Source: an uncultured Microbacterium sp. (GTDB lineage Bacteria > Actinomycetota > Actinomycetes > Actinomycetales > Microbacteriaceae). Taken from it: a DNA stretch of 64,000 nt. Positions 7,868-16,505 of the stretch are shown here, in pieces. Positions within the stretch are counted from its first letter, which is position 1; each line of letters opens with the position of its first letter. Position numbers and translations under genes: made by a program. The stretch is from the NCBI RefSeq assembly GCF_945952435.1, contig NZ_CAMFHZ010000002.1:1-64000 (forward strand). The letters are read 5' to 3'. The notes below the pieces were generated by a model. It was not told where the DNA came from, made no database searches, and saw only the letters and a program-made list of their open reading frames with translations.

Positions 7868-9325
7868 TCAGGCGCTCGTGAAGAACTTCTTGAGCCGGGG
7901 GATGCGGCGGATCAGCAGCTGGTCCAACGCGAGGATGATCAGCACCGAGAGCCCGAAGAGCGGGAGGAAGACCCCGAGGACGACGAGGGCGGCGATGATG
8001 ATCCCGTTGCCCCAGATCGGCAGCGCGGCACGCGGCGCGGCCATGCCGGACGCGGTCCCGCGTCGCGTCCACCACATGATCGGCGCGGACACGCACAGGA
8101 ACATGACGGCCACGCAGAACAGCGTCGACAGCACGGTGTTCACCGGCCCGAGCCGCCGACCCTCGTGGATCGCGATGCCCTGCGACACGATCTTGGCCGG
8201 GAGGGTGTAGTCGGCGTAGCTGTACTCGCGCACGACCTCGCCGCTGTACCGGTCGACGTGGACCGTCTTCTCCAGGCTCACCTCGGACTCGGCGGGGTTG
8301 CCGTTGTCCGACCACTGGCTCGCCATGACGCTGAAGACCCCCTTCTCGCCGTCGGGGTAGATCACGGTGAAGGGCGGCAGCGCCCCCGCGGTGCGCGCGG
8401 CGGTCGTCGCGGCATCGATGGAGATGCTGTGCGTGCCGGCAGCGGTGCTCTCGCCCTGCGGTCCGTTGCCGATCGCCCAGCCTGCTTCGGCGCTCGTGCC
8501 GTTCGTCTTCTCGATCAGCGTGTCGATCTTGGACTCCGCGCCGGGGTCCTGTCCCCACAGGGAGACGTTCCCGCCCGATGCCACCTGCTGCGCGACGGAG
8601 CCCCACACCCCGGTCCAGGGCAGGCCGGAGACGACCAGCATCAGGATTCCGAGGCCGACCGGGAGCCCGACGATCGCGTGGAGTCCCCGCAGCCGGCTGC
8701 CCCGGATGCCCTTCTGCCGAGCCGTCCGACGGGTCCTGCGTCCCAGGAAGAAGATGAGGAACCCGGTGATGGTGAGCACGATCGCCCAGCTCGCGCCGAG
8801 TTCGACGATCCGGTCGCCGACGCCATCGGTGCCGATGAGGAGGTCGCCGTGGATGCGCTCCGCCCAGTCCGAGACGAGCTGGTCCGCCGTCAGCGCGCCG
8901 GTCACCTTCTCGCGGTACGGATCCACGTAGACGTTCACGCTCTCGCCGTCCGCGCGCTGGGTCACGAACACGGTCGCGCGGTCGCCGACGTGGTCGACGA
9001 CCGAGAGGATCGGCCGATCCGGGAACGCGGTGCGCACGACCTCCTCCTGTGCGGACAGCGGCGCCCTCGTCGCACCCGCCGGCTGCGAGACCGTGAGCAC
9101 GCCCGGGTGCGTGAACGCGTCGACCTGGGCGCGGAACATGTAGGTCATGCCGCTCACGGCCAGGACGAACAGTACGGGGACGACGAGGATGGCACCATAG
9201 AAGTGCCATCGCCAGAGTGCGCCGTACCAATTGGTGCGGCGTCTCCGTGGCGATGCGGGGCGATCCCCCGGGTGCGGATCATCGGCGGCCGGGCTCGTTT
9301 CGGGGGCGGTCTCGGTGCTGGTCAT
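7868..9325 (-). CDS. PepSY-associated transmembrane protein of the copper locus
   Basis: 485-residue membrane protein of the PepSY_TM (PiuB-like) family. A short basic cytoplasmic N terminus (RRRRTNWYGALWRWHFYGA) is followed by TM1, an extracytoplasmic region with two PepSY-like segments, a central membrane pair (HAIVGLPVGLGILMLVVSGL), another extracytoplasmic region with FSVMAS and DRYSGEVV, and two C-terminal spans. IAIHEGRRLG and the last helix pairs supply conserved His residues. AGGAG precedes the ATG. It is divergent from a Met/His-rich membrane protein with a shared operator between them, so copper-responsive expression is likely. Related proteins are linked to iron or copper reduction/uptake; the exact role is unknown. 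Confidence 0.85.
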   Translation of the reverse strand: MTSTETAPETSPAADDPHPGDRPASPRRRRTNWYGALWRWHFYGAILVVPVLFVLAVSGMTYMFRAQVDAFTHPGVLTVSQPAGATRAPLSAQEEVVRTAFPDRPILSVVDHVGDRATVFVTQRADGESVNVYVDPYREKVTGALTADQLVSDWAERIHGDLLIGTDGVGDRIVELGASWAIVLTITGFLIFFLGRRTRRTARQKGIRGSRLRGLHAIVGLPVGLGILMLVVSGLPWTGVWGSVAQQVASGGNVSLWGQDPGAESKIDTLIEKTNGTSAEAGWAIGNGPQGESTAAGTHSISIDAATTAARTAGALPPFTVIYPDGEKGVFSVMASQWSDNGNPAESEVSLEKTVHVDRYSGEVVREYSYADYTLPAKIVSQGIAIHEGRRLGPVNTVLSTLFCVAVMFLCVSAPIMWWTRRGTASGMAAPRAALPIWGNGIIIAALVVLGVFLPLFGLSVLIILALDQLLIRRIPRLKKFFTSA

Positions 9326-9352
9326 CGGGTTCTCCTGGACGGATGAATTTTG

Positions 9353-9370
9353 TTCTACATAATGTAGTAC
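9353..9370. promoter_or_regulatory. BlaI/CopY-type operator box (site 2) between divergent copper genes
   Basis: TTCTACATAATGTAGTAC contains the perfect inverted repeat CTACAT-A-ATGTAG (9355-9367). It lies 27 bp upstream of the PepSY start and 12 bp upstream of the DUF5134-like start, so one bound repressor could block both promoters. TACA/TGTA half-sites are the hallmark of BlaI/MecI/CopY operators. Confidence 0.8.
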
Positions 9371-9382
9371 TAAACTCGCCTC

Positions 9383-9982
9383 GTGATCGACGCGCCGTGG
9401 AACATCGTCCTGACCCTGCTCTTCGTCTTCACGGGTGCGGTGTGCGCCCGGGAGCTGATCGTGCGGCGCGGGCGACCGCGGACGCAGAGCGGCGTCTCCG
9501 ACGACGCCGTGATCGACATCACGCACCTCGTCATGAGCGCGGCCATGATCCTCATGCTCTGGGTCATGGTGATCGACGCCGTCACCTGGGCGCAGGTCGC
9601 GCTGTTCGCCGTCTTCGCGCTGGCGCTCGTCCCCGCGTTCCGGACGAGCCGGGATGGGGCGGCGCGCATCTCGCTCGCCGGACACGTCGTGCTCGACGCC
9701 GCGATGATCTGGATGCTCGCCGCGATGCCCCTGCTCATGTCGGACATGCCGATGTCCGGAGGCGGCCACGCCGCGCACCACGGCGGCATGGCGATGGCGG
9801 AGCCGACGCCCACCCCCGTCTGGGCCGATGTGGTCAATGGGGTTTTCATCGTCCTCTGCCTGGCCGTGGCGCTGTGGTGGGCCGTGCAGCTCGTCCGAGT
9901 CCGCGGCCACCGCCTGCATGCGTCCTGTCATCTGCTGATGGGCGCCGGGATGGCCGCGATGCTCTGGCTGATGAACGCCTGA
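9383..9982 (+). CDS. DUF5134-like membrane protein with Met/His-rich loop
   Basis: 199 residues with about six membrane spans. The loop between spans 4 and 5 (roughly residues 113-135) contains SDMPMSGGGHAAHHGGMAM, rich in Met and His, suited to binding copper. GTG start at 9383 lies just after the operator and a TACTAA-like -10, so the mRNA may be leaderless. The context (divergent PepSY protein, BlaI-type regulator, copZ and copA nearby) supports a copper role; the biochemical function of the family is not established. Confidence 0.82.
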   Translation: MIDAPWNIVLTLLFVFTGAVCARELIVRRGRPRTQSGVSDDAVIDITHLVMSAAMILMLWVMVIDAVTWAQVALFAVFALALVPAFRTSRDGAARISLAGHVVLDAAMIWMLAAMPLLMSDMPMSGGGHAAHHGGMAMAEPTPTPVWADVVNGVFIVLCLAVALWWAVQLVRVRGHRLHASCHLLMGAGMAAMLWLMNA

Positions 9983-9985
9983 GCT

Positions 9986-10160
9986 TCAGGCGCGGTCCCG
10001 GCCCGGAGCCCGCAGCTCCTCGACGAGCGGCGCCAGGAAGTCCCGGGACAGTGCCGTGAGCTCGGTGCCCGCCCGCTCGGGCGTCCCGGCGTCGAAGGGC
10101 GGCTCGGGGGCGGTTACGGTGGTGCCACGGCCCGAGCCGTTCCGCGCAACCGCGAACGGA
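9986..10160 (-). pseudogene. Possible C-terminal remnant of a decayed gene
   Basis: On the minus strand a frame ending at TGA (9986-9988) reads like real protein: TELTALSRDFLAPLVEELRA, with strongly GC-rich third positions. No start codon occurs in this frame before it runs into the M56 protease gene. It may be the 3' remnant of a lost gene between the convergent DUF5134-like and M56 genes. I do not recognise the family. Confidence 0.3.
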
Positions 10161-10988
10161 TCAGTGCGCGTGGGCCTGCTGCACGGCGTCCACGAAGACC
10201 GTCGAGACGGGCGGGAGCAGGCGCGCCGGGCGCCACGCGTGGCCCTGGAGGCGTTCCGCGCGGAGCTGTGTGAGCTCGTCGCCCGTCGCCGCGCCGACCC
10301 GGGTCAACGCGTTGGCGAGGTGCACGGCGCCCGACGAGCGGGCAGCGCTGTCGTCGGCGATGAGCTCGACGAGCAGTCCGGTGGCCCGCCGCAGCTCACG
10401 GGCCGCCCTGCTGCGAGGCAGGCAGGCCTGGTTGAGATCCGCGAGCCGGAGTGCCCAGTGGTGCTTCTGGCGCAGATGCGCGCGTTCGTGGGCGACGACC
10501 GCTCTCAGCTGCGCCGGGGTGAGCACACCGATGAGGCCGGTCGTGACGAGCACCGTGTCGCGTCGATCCGGGATCGAGCAGGCGATCGGATCGGCGGCGT
10601 CGCACACGCGGAGCTCGGTGCGCGGATCCAGTGCTCTGGCGGAGTGGGGGAGCGCGAGCAGCGCGCCGCGATTCATCCGCGAGGCGGTACCCACACCGTC
10701 GCCGCCCGCGGCGACCGCCATGATGATCCCCCCGACACCGGCCAGGGCGATCCATCCGAGGACGGTCGCGACGACCGCTTCCGCCGCGTGCGCGCTCGTC
10801 ACCGCGAGGGTGTCCGCGACGGCCAGGGCGATCGCGGTGACCGCCGCTCCCGCTCCTGCGAGGAACGCGAGGTGCCAGAGTGCGAGCGCGAGGCGGGGGT
10901 GGCGCACCTGCCAGTGCCCGCGGGTGAGCGCCCGAGGGGCGGACCAGATCAGCGCGAGCGCGAGCGCGAGGAAGGCGACGATGACCAC
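10161..10988 (-). CDS. M56-family membrane metallopeptidase (BlaR1/MecR1-like protease domain)
   Basis: 275 residues with about four membrane spans and a zinc-protease motif HERAH in VVAHERAHLRQKHHWALRLADL, followed by a downstream ELIADDSAAR glutamate. It lacks a penicillin-binding sensor domain. It is encoded directly after a BlaI/CopY-type repressor, the usual pairing in which the protease relieves repression. I use the GTG at 10988, 4 bp after the repressor stop; an ATG at 11030 would overlap the repressor by 38 bp. Because the locus is copper-related, the signal may be copper rather than beta-lactam, which is inference. Confidence 0.87.
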   Translation of the reverse strand: MVIVAFLALALALIWSAPRALTRGHWQVRHPRLALALWHLAFLAGAGAAVTAIALAVADTLAVTSAHAAEAVVATVLGWIALAGVGGIIMAVAAGGDGVGTASRMNRGALLALPHSARALDPRTELRVCDAADPIACSIPDRRDTVLVTTGLIGVLTPAQLRAVVAHERAHLRQKHHWALRLADLNQACLPRSRAARELRRATGLLVELIADDSAARSSGAVHLANALTRVGAATGDELTQLRAERLQGHAWRPARLLPPVSTVFVDAVQQAHAH

Positions 10989-10992
10989 GTCG

Positions 10993-11358
10993 TCACCGCG
11001 GGTCCAGGGCTGCGCGCAGGAGGGCGGCATCGCCCTCGTCGAGGTCGCCGACGAACTTGAGCAGCACCGCCCGTCGATCCTCGTTCGCAGAGAGCGCCTG
11101 CATCATGCTCGCGCTCGTGCTCTCGGCGGCGGTCTGCGTCGCCGAGAACCGGACCTTGCGCGGGGATTCCTGGTGGCGGACGACCTCGCCCTTGTCGTAG
11201 AGGCGGTCGAGCGCCGTGAGCACGGTGGTCGGCGCCGGCGTCTCACCGGCGACGGCGTCGCGGATCTCGTTCGCGTTCAGCGGCGAGGCGGATGCGCGGA
11301 GCACGCGAAGGATCGCGGCCTCGAGCTCCCCTCGATTGCGGGTCCTGATTCCAGCCAT
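10993..11358 (-). CDS. BlaI/MecI/CopY-family repressor
   Basis: 121 residues. The winged helix LEAAILRVLRASASPLNANEIRDAV ... TTVLTALDRLYDKGEVVRHQESPRKVRF is typical of the family; the C-terminal helical part (SASMMQALSANEDRRAVLLKFVGDL) is the dimerisation domain. A classical CopY Cys hook (CxCx4CxC) is absent, so metal sensing is not through that motif. It is divergent from copZ. Two boxes of the TTCTACnnnnTGTAGT type lie between the two genes, consistent with autoregulation and control of the copper operon. Confidence 0.9.
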   Translation of the reverse strand: MAGIRTRNRGELEAAILRVLRASASPLNANEIRDAVAGETPAPTTVLTALDRLYDKGEVVRHQESPRKVRFSATQTAAESTSASMMQALSANEDRRAVLLKFVGDLDEGDAALLRAALDPR

Positions 11359-11378
11359 GTGCTCGACCTCCGCCTCGA

Positions 11379-11395
11379 TTCTACGAGATGTCGAA
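11379..11395 (-). promoter_or_regulatory. Operator-like box (site 4) upstream of the BlaI-type gene
   Basis: TTCTACGAGATGTCGAA has the same left half and spacing as the other boxes, but a degenerate right half. It is 20 bp upstream of the repressor start and may mediate autoregulation. Confidence 0.45.
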
Positions 11396-11414
11396 GAGGT
11401 GTCCTCGATCGGCT

Positions 11415-11432
11415 TAGACTACATGCGGTAGA
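11415..11432 (+). promoter_or_regulatory. BlaI/CopY-type operator box (site 3) before copZ
   Basis: The minus strand reads TCTACCGCATGTAGTCTA, with core CTACATGCGGTAG on the plus strand (11419-11431). It is 35 bp upstream of the copZ start, overlapping the probable -10 (TAGAGA, 11429-11434). Confidence 0.7.
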
Positions 11433-11467
11433 GAACTGCGGATCTCCCGTTCGGAAGGAAGGCTTTC

Positions 11468-11689
11468 ATGACCACGTCGGACGTCGCCGCCCATACCCTG
11501 ACGATCGAGGGGATGACCTGCGGCCACTGCGTCTCCTCGGTGCACGATGCGGTGTCGGCGCTGCCCGGCGTGCGGTCCGTGCGCGTCGACCTCGGGGCGG
11601 GCACCGCCGAGGTCGAGCACCACGGGACGTTCGACGTCACGGCGGCCTCGGCCGCGATCGCGGACGCCGGTTACCGCGTCACGGCGTGA
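11468..11689 (+). CDS. copZ: Copper chaperone, heavy-metal-associated domain
   Basis: 73-residue single HMA domain with the copper-binding motif MTCGHC (about residues 16-21) and the usual beta-alpha-beta-beta-alpha-beta pattern. It carries Cu(I) in the cytoplasm and delivers it to the P-type ATPase encoded two genes downstream. GGAAGGAAGG gives a strong ribosome-binding site. The stop overlaps the next start (GTGA), so copZ, the CopD/CtaG fusion and copA form one operon controlled by the BlaI-type box upstream. Confidence 0.93.
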   Translation: MTTSDVAAHTLTIEGMTCGHCVSSVHDAVSALPGVRSVRVDLGAGTAEVEHHGTFDVTAASAAIADAGYRVTA

Positions 11690-13782
11690 GCACGACGGCC
11701 TCCGCCGAGCTCCGCGGCTACGAGCAGCCGTCCCTTCGCCGCAACGGGGGGCTCACCCTCTTCGTCGTGGCCGGAGGTCTCCTCCTCGCCTTCGTTCCCG
11801 CACTGCTGACCGCCGCCCTCGCGGGCGACACCTGGTTCGACAAGCTGCTGCGGGGCTACCCCGGGTCCCTGGACGTGCTCATCGCTGCGGGGATGCGCAC
11901 GGCGACGGATCTGGCGGGATGGGTGACGGCAGGAGCGATCTTCGTCCTCCTGTTCCTCGTCGCGCGGCCGGGGCGGGATCGGTGGTCGCTCGACGAGCAG
12001 CCGGAATGGCGGCTCGCGCGCAACGCGGCGTTCGCCTGGTGCCTCCTCGCCGCCGCGATGGTGCCGATCGACGCAACCGACGCGAACGGCGCGCCGCTGT
12101 CGCGCCTGCTCATCCCGGGGGGTCTGGCGTACCTGATCCAGAACACCTATCTCCCGGGCGCCTGGATCGTGGTCTTCCTGCTCGCGCTCGTCGTGACGGT
12201 GTGGATCCAGTTCGCCCGCACCTGGACGGGATTGCTCGTGCCCGCCGCACTGACGGCCCTCGGCCTGCTGACGCCCGTCGTCGTCGGCCAGGTGCTCGTC
12301 GGCCCCGACCACGACTTCGGATCCGATGCCGCCACGTTCCAGACCCTCGCGGCTGCGGTGCTGTTCGGCTCGGTCGTGGTCCTCGCGCTGCGCGCGGCGA
12401 GCGGACGCCTGCTCCGCCCGGTCACGATCGCGCGCGCCTGGTCGGTCGCGGCCGGCTGCTGGATCCTGATCGTCGGCTCCGACATCGTCCTCGCCGCCTT
12501 CAAGCTCGCGGGCCCTGCGGCGGGCAACCCCACGGCGGCGCTGATCGCCGCTCGGGCGGGCGTGACGCTCGCGGTCGGGGTCGTCCTGCTCGTCGCCCGC
12601 GCGCGCCGTCGCTCCCTCACCGACCGAACGGTCTGCACGGTGCTCGCCGTGCTCGCGCTCCTCGCTTCGGCGTTCGCGGGCCTGACCGCGGCGATGCTGC
12701 GCGTGCCGCCGCCGATGTACTTCACGCCGACGAGCGTGCAGCAGCTGTTCTTCGGTTACGACCTCCCCGATGCTCCGTCGATCGTCGTGCTCGCACTGCA
12801 GTGGCGCCCCAACCTGCTCTTCCTGGGGATCGCGCTCGCCGCCTCCGCGCTCTACCTGCTCGCCGTGGCCCGGCTGCGACGCCGCGGCGACGCGTGGCCC
12901 GTCGGGCGCACCGTCTCCTGGATCCTCGGCTGGACGATCGTGGTCGTCGCGACGAGCTCGGGAGTCGGCAAGTACGCCGGGGCGAGCTTCGCCGTGCACA
13001 TGGGGGCGCATATGACGCTCAACATGCTCGCGCCGGTGTTCCTCGTCCTCGGCGGGGTGGTGACGCTGCTCCTGCGGGCGACCCGGCCGGCTTCCCGGCA
13101 CGCGGCGGCGGGGCCGCACGAGTGGCTCACCGCCGCCCTGCACTGGTCGGGCATGCGCATGGTGTTCCATCCGCTGCGCGTCTTCGTCGTCTATATCGCG
13201 ACCTACTACGTGCTGTACTTCACCCCGCTCTTCGAGAGCTTCATCCGCTTCCACTGGGCGCACCGGGCGATGGACCTCGAGTTCCTCGCGGTCGGCTATC
13301 TCTTCTTCGCGCTCATCATCGGCGTCGACCGCCCGCCGCGCCCCCTGCCGCCGATCGGCAAGCTCGGCTTCACGCTCGCCGCGATGCCGTTCCATGCCTT
13401 CTTCGGCGTCATCCTCATGACGGCCGCCTCGCCGATCGCCGAGAACTTCTACGAGACCGTCGCCGCGCCCTGGCTCCACGACCTCATGGGCATCCAGTAC
13501 GTCGGGGGCGGCATCGCGTGGGCCGGCGGCGAGATCCCGCTCCTCATCGTCGTCACGGCCCTCGGGATCCAGTGGGCGCGGCAGGATCAGCGCGAGGGAC
13601 GACGCAAGGACCGACACATGGACGCGGGGCTCGACGACGACTTCGAGGCGTACAACCGGATGCTGCGCGAGCTCGAATCCCGATCCCACCGACGCCGTCC
13701 CGCCACCGTCGGCGGCGGCAGCAGCGTCGAGACACAGGAGGACTCCGATGAGCGCACCCGCGCCGATCGCACCGACGCGTGA
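11686..13782 (+). CDS. CopD / cytochrome c oxidase assembly (CtaG) fusion membrane protein
   Basis: 698 residues. The N-terminal half (about 1-340) has eight or so membrane spans of the CopD copper-import type. The C-terminal half (about 370-640) is a caa3-CtaG-type domain with FAVHMGAHMTLNMLAPVFLVLGG and WHRAMD-like His motifs (RFHWAHRAMDLEF), and a charged cytoplasmic tail follows. Such fusions are common in Actinobacteria and are thought to move copper to the extracytoplasmic oxidase. GTG start overlaps the copZ stop, and its 3' end overlaps copA by 35 bp, so it is tightly coupled on both sides. Confidence 0.9.
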   Translation: MSTTASAELRGYEQPSLRRNGGLTLFVVAGGLLLAFVPALLTAALAGDTWFDKLLRGYPGSLDVLIAAGMRTATDLAGWVTAGAIFVLLFLVARPGRDRWSLDEQPEWRLARNAAFAWCLLAAAMVPIDATDANGAPLSRLLIPGGLAYLIQNTYLPGAWIVVFLLALVVTVWIQFARTWTGLLVPAALTALGLLTPVVVGQVLVGPDHDFGSDAATFQTLAAAVLFGSVVVLALRAASGRLLRPVTIARAWSVAAGCWILIVGSDIVLAAFKLAGPAAGNPTAALIAARAGVTLAVGVVLLVARARRRSLTDRTVCTVLAVLALLASAFAGLTAAMLRVPPPMYFTPTSVQQLFFGYDLPDAPSIVVLALQWRPNLLFLGIALAASALYLLAVARLRRRGDAWPVGRTVSWILGWTIVVVATSSGVGKYAGASFAVHMGAHMTLNMLAPVFLVLGGVVTLLLRATRPASRHAAAGPHEWLTAALHWSGMRMVFHPLRVFVVYIATYYVLYFTPLFESFIRFHWAHRAMDLEFLAVGYLFFALIIGVDRPPRPLPPIGKLGFTLAAMPFHAFFGVILMTAASPIAENFYETVAAPWLHDLMGIQYVGGGIAWAGGEIPLLIVVTALGIQWARQDQREGRRKDRHMDAGLDDDFEAYNRMLRELESRSHRRRPATVGGGSSVETQEDSDERTRADRTDA

Positions 13783-16009
13783 GCCGGTCGCCCCGATCGA
13801 GCTGTCGATCGGCGGGATGACCTGCGCTGCCTGCGCAGGCCGGGTCGAACGTGCGCTGAACAAGCTCGACGGCGCCTCCGCGACGGTGAACTACGCCACC
13901 GAAAGGGCCATCGTCTCGGGCCTCGGTCCCGACGGCGCGGAGCGCGCGCTGGCCGCGGTCCGAAAGGCCGGATACGACGCCGCCGTGCGGGCCGACGGAG
14001 ACGACGAATGGTCTCGTCGAGCCGCCCTCGACCGGATCGGGTCGCTGCGCCGCCGGCTGCTCGTCGCTGCGGTGTTCGCGTTCCCCCTCATGGACCTCAC
14101 GCTCGTGCTCGCCCTGGTCCCGCGATTCCGCTTCCCCGGATGGGAGCTGCTGTGCATCGCGCTCGCGGTGCCGATCGTGACCTGGGCGGCGTGGCCGTTC
14201 CATCGCGCGACCCTGCGCAATCTCCGGCACGGTGCGGTCACGATGGACACCCTCGTGTCGCTCGGCATCGTCGTGTCCTTCGGCTGGGCCTGTGCGACGG
14301 CGCTGATGGGCGAGGGCGCCGGCAGCTATTGGATCGGGTACGGGGCGACGCCGGCGGGCGCCAGCTCCATCTACCTCGACGTCGCGGCGGGCATGACGAC
14401 GTTCCAGCTTGCGGGCCGCTACTTCGAGACGCGTTCGCGACGACGGGCGGGGGACGTGCTCGACGCCCTCGCCGCGCTCGCGCCCGACAGTGCACGGGTG
14501 ATCCGGGACGACATCGAGGTCGTGGTCCCGGCGGCGGCTCTGCGCCCCGGGGATCTCGTCGTCGTCCGCGCGGGCGAGACGATCCCGGCCGACGGGGTCA
14601 TCGTCGAGGGGCGCGCATCGGTCGACACCAGCACGATCAGCGGAGAGCCCGTCCCCCGCGATCTCACGACCGGGGACACGGTGTCCACCGGCTCGCTCAG
14701 CACGGACGGGCGTCTCGTGTTCCGGGCCTCGGCGGTCGGCGCGCACACCCAGCTCGCCCAGATGACCGCCATGGCCGAGCAGGCGCAGGCGTCCAAGGCG
14801 CGAGTCCAGACCCTCGTGGACCGAGTGGTCCGGTGGTTCGTCCCCGCCGTCATCGTGCTCGCCGTGCTCGTCGCTGCGGCCTGGCTGTTCGGCGGGGCCT
14901 CCGCGTCGCACGCCATCGGCGTCGGCATCTCCGTGCTGATCATCGCGTGCCCCTGCGCGCTCGGACTCGCCACGCCCACGGCGCTCATGGTGGGCATCGG
15001 GCGCGGCGCACAGCTCGGCATCCTCATCAAGGGACAGGCGGCGCTGGAGGCGTCGGGTCGGATCGACACGGTCGTGCTCGACAAGACCGGCACCCTCACC
15101 CTCAGCGTTCTGCGCGTCGGGGGTCTCGACGTCGACGACGAGGCCCAGCGGGACAGGGTGATCCGTCTCGCCGCCGCGGTCGAGGCGGGATCGGAGCACC
15201 CGGTCGCCGACGCGATCCGCGTCTACGCCGAGTCGCACGTCGCCGACCTTCCCGAGGCGTCCGACTTCCGCACGCTGCCGGGGCGGGGCGCCCGGGCCGT
15301 CCTCGGGAGGAGAGAGGTCGCGGTGGGGGGCGAGGCGCTGCTCGATCTGGTCGGCGCGACGGTCCCCGGCTGGGCCGCGCCCGCGGTCGAGAAGGCACGC
15401 GACACGGGATCCACCTCGATCTACGTCGTCGAGGAGGGGCGACTCATCGGCGTGTTCACGGTCGCGGACGACGTCCGCGCGAGCGCCCGTGCCCTGACCG
15501 ATCGTCTGCGGGAGATGGGGTTGGCCACGGTGCTCCTGACCGGGGACAGCCCGGCGGCCGCGCACCGCGTCGGGCGGGAGCTCGGCATAGACGACATCCG
15601 CGCCGGCGTGCTCCCCACCAACAAGGCGGGAGTGATCGAGACCCTCCAGCGGCGCGGGCACCGAGTGGCGATGGTCGGCGACGGCATCAACGACGCGGCG
15701 GCGCTCGCGACGGCCGACCTGGGCATGGCGGTCGTCGAGGGGACCGACATCGCGATCCGCTCCGCGGACATCGTCCTGGTCCGCGACGACCTGACCGTTG
15801 TCGCCGACGCGATCGCCCTCGCGCAGCGCACGCTGCGCACGATCCGCGCGAACCTCGTCTGGGCCTTCGCCTACAACGTCGCGGCGATCCCGATCGCGGC
15901 CGCCGGCCTGCTCAACCCGCTGATCTCCGCTGCGGCGATGTCGCTGTCGTCGGTGTTCGTGGTGTGGAACAGCCTGCGGCTGCGGTCCGTGCGGCTCCAC
16001 TCGCGCTGA
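13748..16009 (+). CDS. copA: Copper-exporting P1B-type ATPase
   Basis: 753 residues. An N-terminal HMA domain has MTCAAC (Cys26, Cys29), eight spans carry the CPC metal gate (Cys401-Pro-Cys403), the phosphorylation site is DKTGTLT (Asp445), the nucleotide domain has SEHPVADAI, and the hinge GDGINDAAAL closes the P domain. All features match Cu(I) exporters. Start: ATG at 13748 with AGGAGG 5 bp upstream, inside the 3' end of the preceding gene. It completes the copper operon. Confidence 0.96.
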   Translation: MSAPAPIAPTREPVAPIELSIGGMTCAACAGRVERALNKLDGASATVNYATERAIVSGLGPDGAERALAAVRKAGYDAAVRADGDDEWSRRAALDRIGSLRRRLLVAAVFAFPLMDLTLVLALVPRFRFPGWELLCIALAVPIVTWAAWPFHRATLRNLRHGAVTMDTLVSLGIVVSFGWACATALMGEGAGSYWIGYGATPAGASSIYLDVAAGMTTFQLAGRYFETRSRRRAGDVLDALAALAPDSARVIRDDIEVVVPAAALRPGDLVVVRAGETIPADGVIVEGRASVDTSTISGEPVPRDLTTGDTVSTGSLSTDGRLVFRASAVGAHTQLAQMTAMAEQAQASKARVQTLVDRVVRWFVPAVIVLAVLVAAAWLFGGASASHAIGVGISVLIIACPCALGLATPTALMVGIGRGAQLGILIKGQAALEASGRIDTVVLDKTGTLTLSVLRVGGLDVDDEAQRDRVIRLAAAVEAGSEHPVADAIRVYAESHVADLPEASDFRTLPGRGARAVLGRREVAVGGEALLDLVGATVPGWAAPAVEKARDTGSTSIYVVEEGRLIGVFTVADDVRASARALTDRLREMGLATVLLTGDSPAAAHRVGRELGIDDIRAGVLPTNKAGVIETLQRRGHRVAMVGDGINDAAALATADLGMAVVEGTDIAIRSADIVLVRDDLTVVADAIALAQRTLRTIRANLVWAFAYNVAAIPIAAAGLLNPLISAAAMSLSSVFVVWNSLRLRSVRLHSR

Positions 16010-16037
16010 CGCGCTACGCCGCGGGAATCGCTGCGCC

Positions 16038-16424
16038 TCACTCCCCGCGGGACTCGCGCGCTGCCAGGAGGATCCGCTGCCAGTCCCCGGGGACGCGCCC
16101 CGCGGGCCCCGGCGTGGGCTGGTCGAGGGGATGGTGCTCGGGCGGCGGCAGGATCCCGCCCGCGACCGGCCGCTCGTCCCGGTAGTCCCAGAACCAGTTC
16201 TCTCCGGGCTCGAAGCTGCGCAGATAGCGATGGCCGGTGGTGCGGTAGTGCCCGGTCGCATGACGGCCCAGCGAGTCGTCGCAGCAGCCGATGTGCCCGC
16301 ATTCGACGCATCGCCGGAGGTGGAACCACCATCCATTGTCGGCGTCGCACTCCTCGCATCCGGTGCCCGAGGGGAGGGGCGCCTCTGCGAGGACGTCCTC
16401 GGGGATCCTGGCCTCGTCGCTCAT
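16038..16424 (-). CDS. UBP-type zinc finger protein
   Basis: 128 residues. Zinc ligands are arranged as GCEEC ... RRCVECGHIGCCDDS ... HATGHYRTTGHRYLRSFEPGENWFW, the ZnF-UBP fold known from ubiquitin-binding proteins and widespread, with unknown function, in Actinobacteria. Start ATG at 16424; a TAGACT hexamer lies seven bases upstream on the minus strand, so the mRNA is probably leaderless. It converges with copA with a 28-bp gap. Confidence 0.88.
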   Translation of the reverse strand: MSDEARIPEDVLAEAPLPSGTGCEECDADNGWWFHLRRCVECGHIGCCDDSLGRHATGHYRTTGHRYLRSFEPGENWFWDYRDERPVAGGILPPPEHHPLDQPTPGPAGRVPGDWQRILLAARESRGE

Positions 16425-16505
16425 GCGGCCGAGTCTACGACTCCGCGGCGCGCCGGAGGAGAGCACGCAGAGGGAGAGCGCGCCGGAAGCGGCGGCGGCG
16501 CGCGA

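Noticed and set aside
13553..16336. A 927-codon minus-strand open frame opposite copA
   Set aside because: Shadow of copA, which has every P-type ATPase motif.
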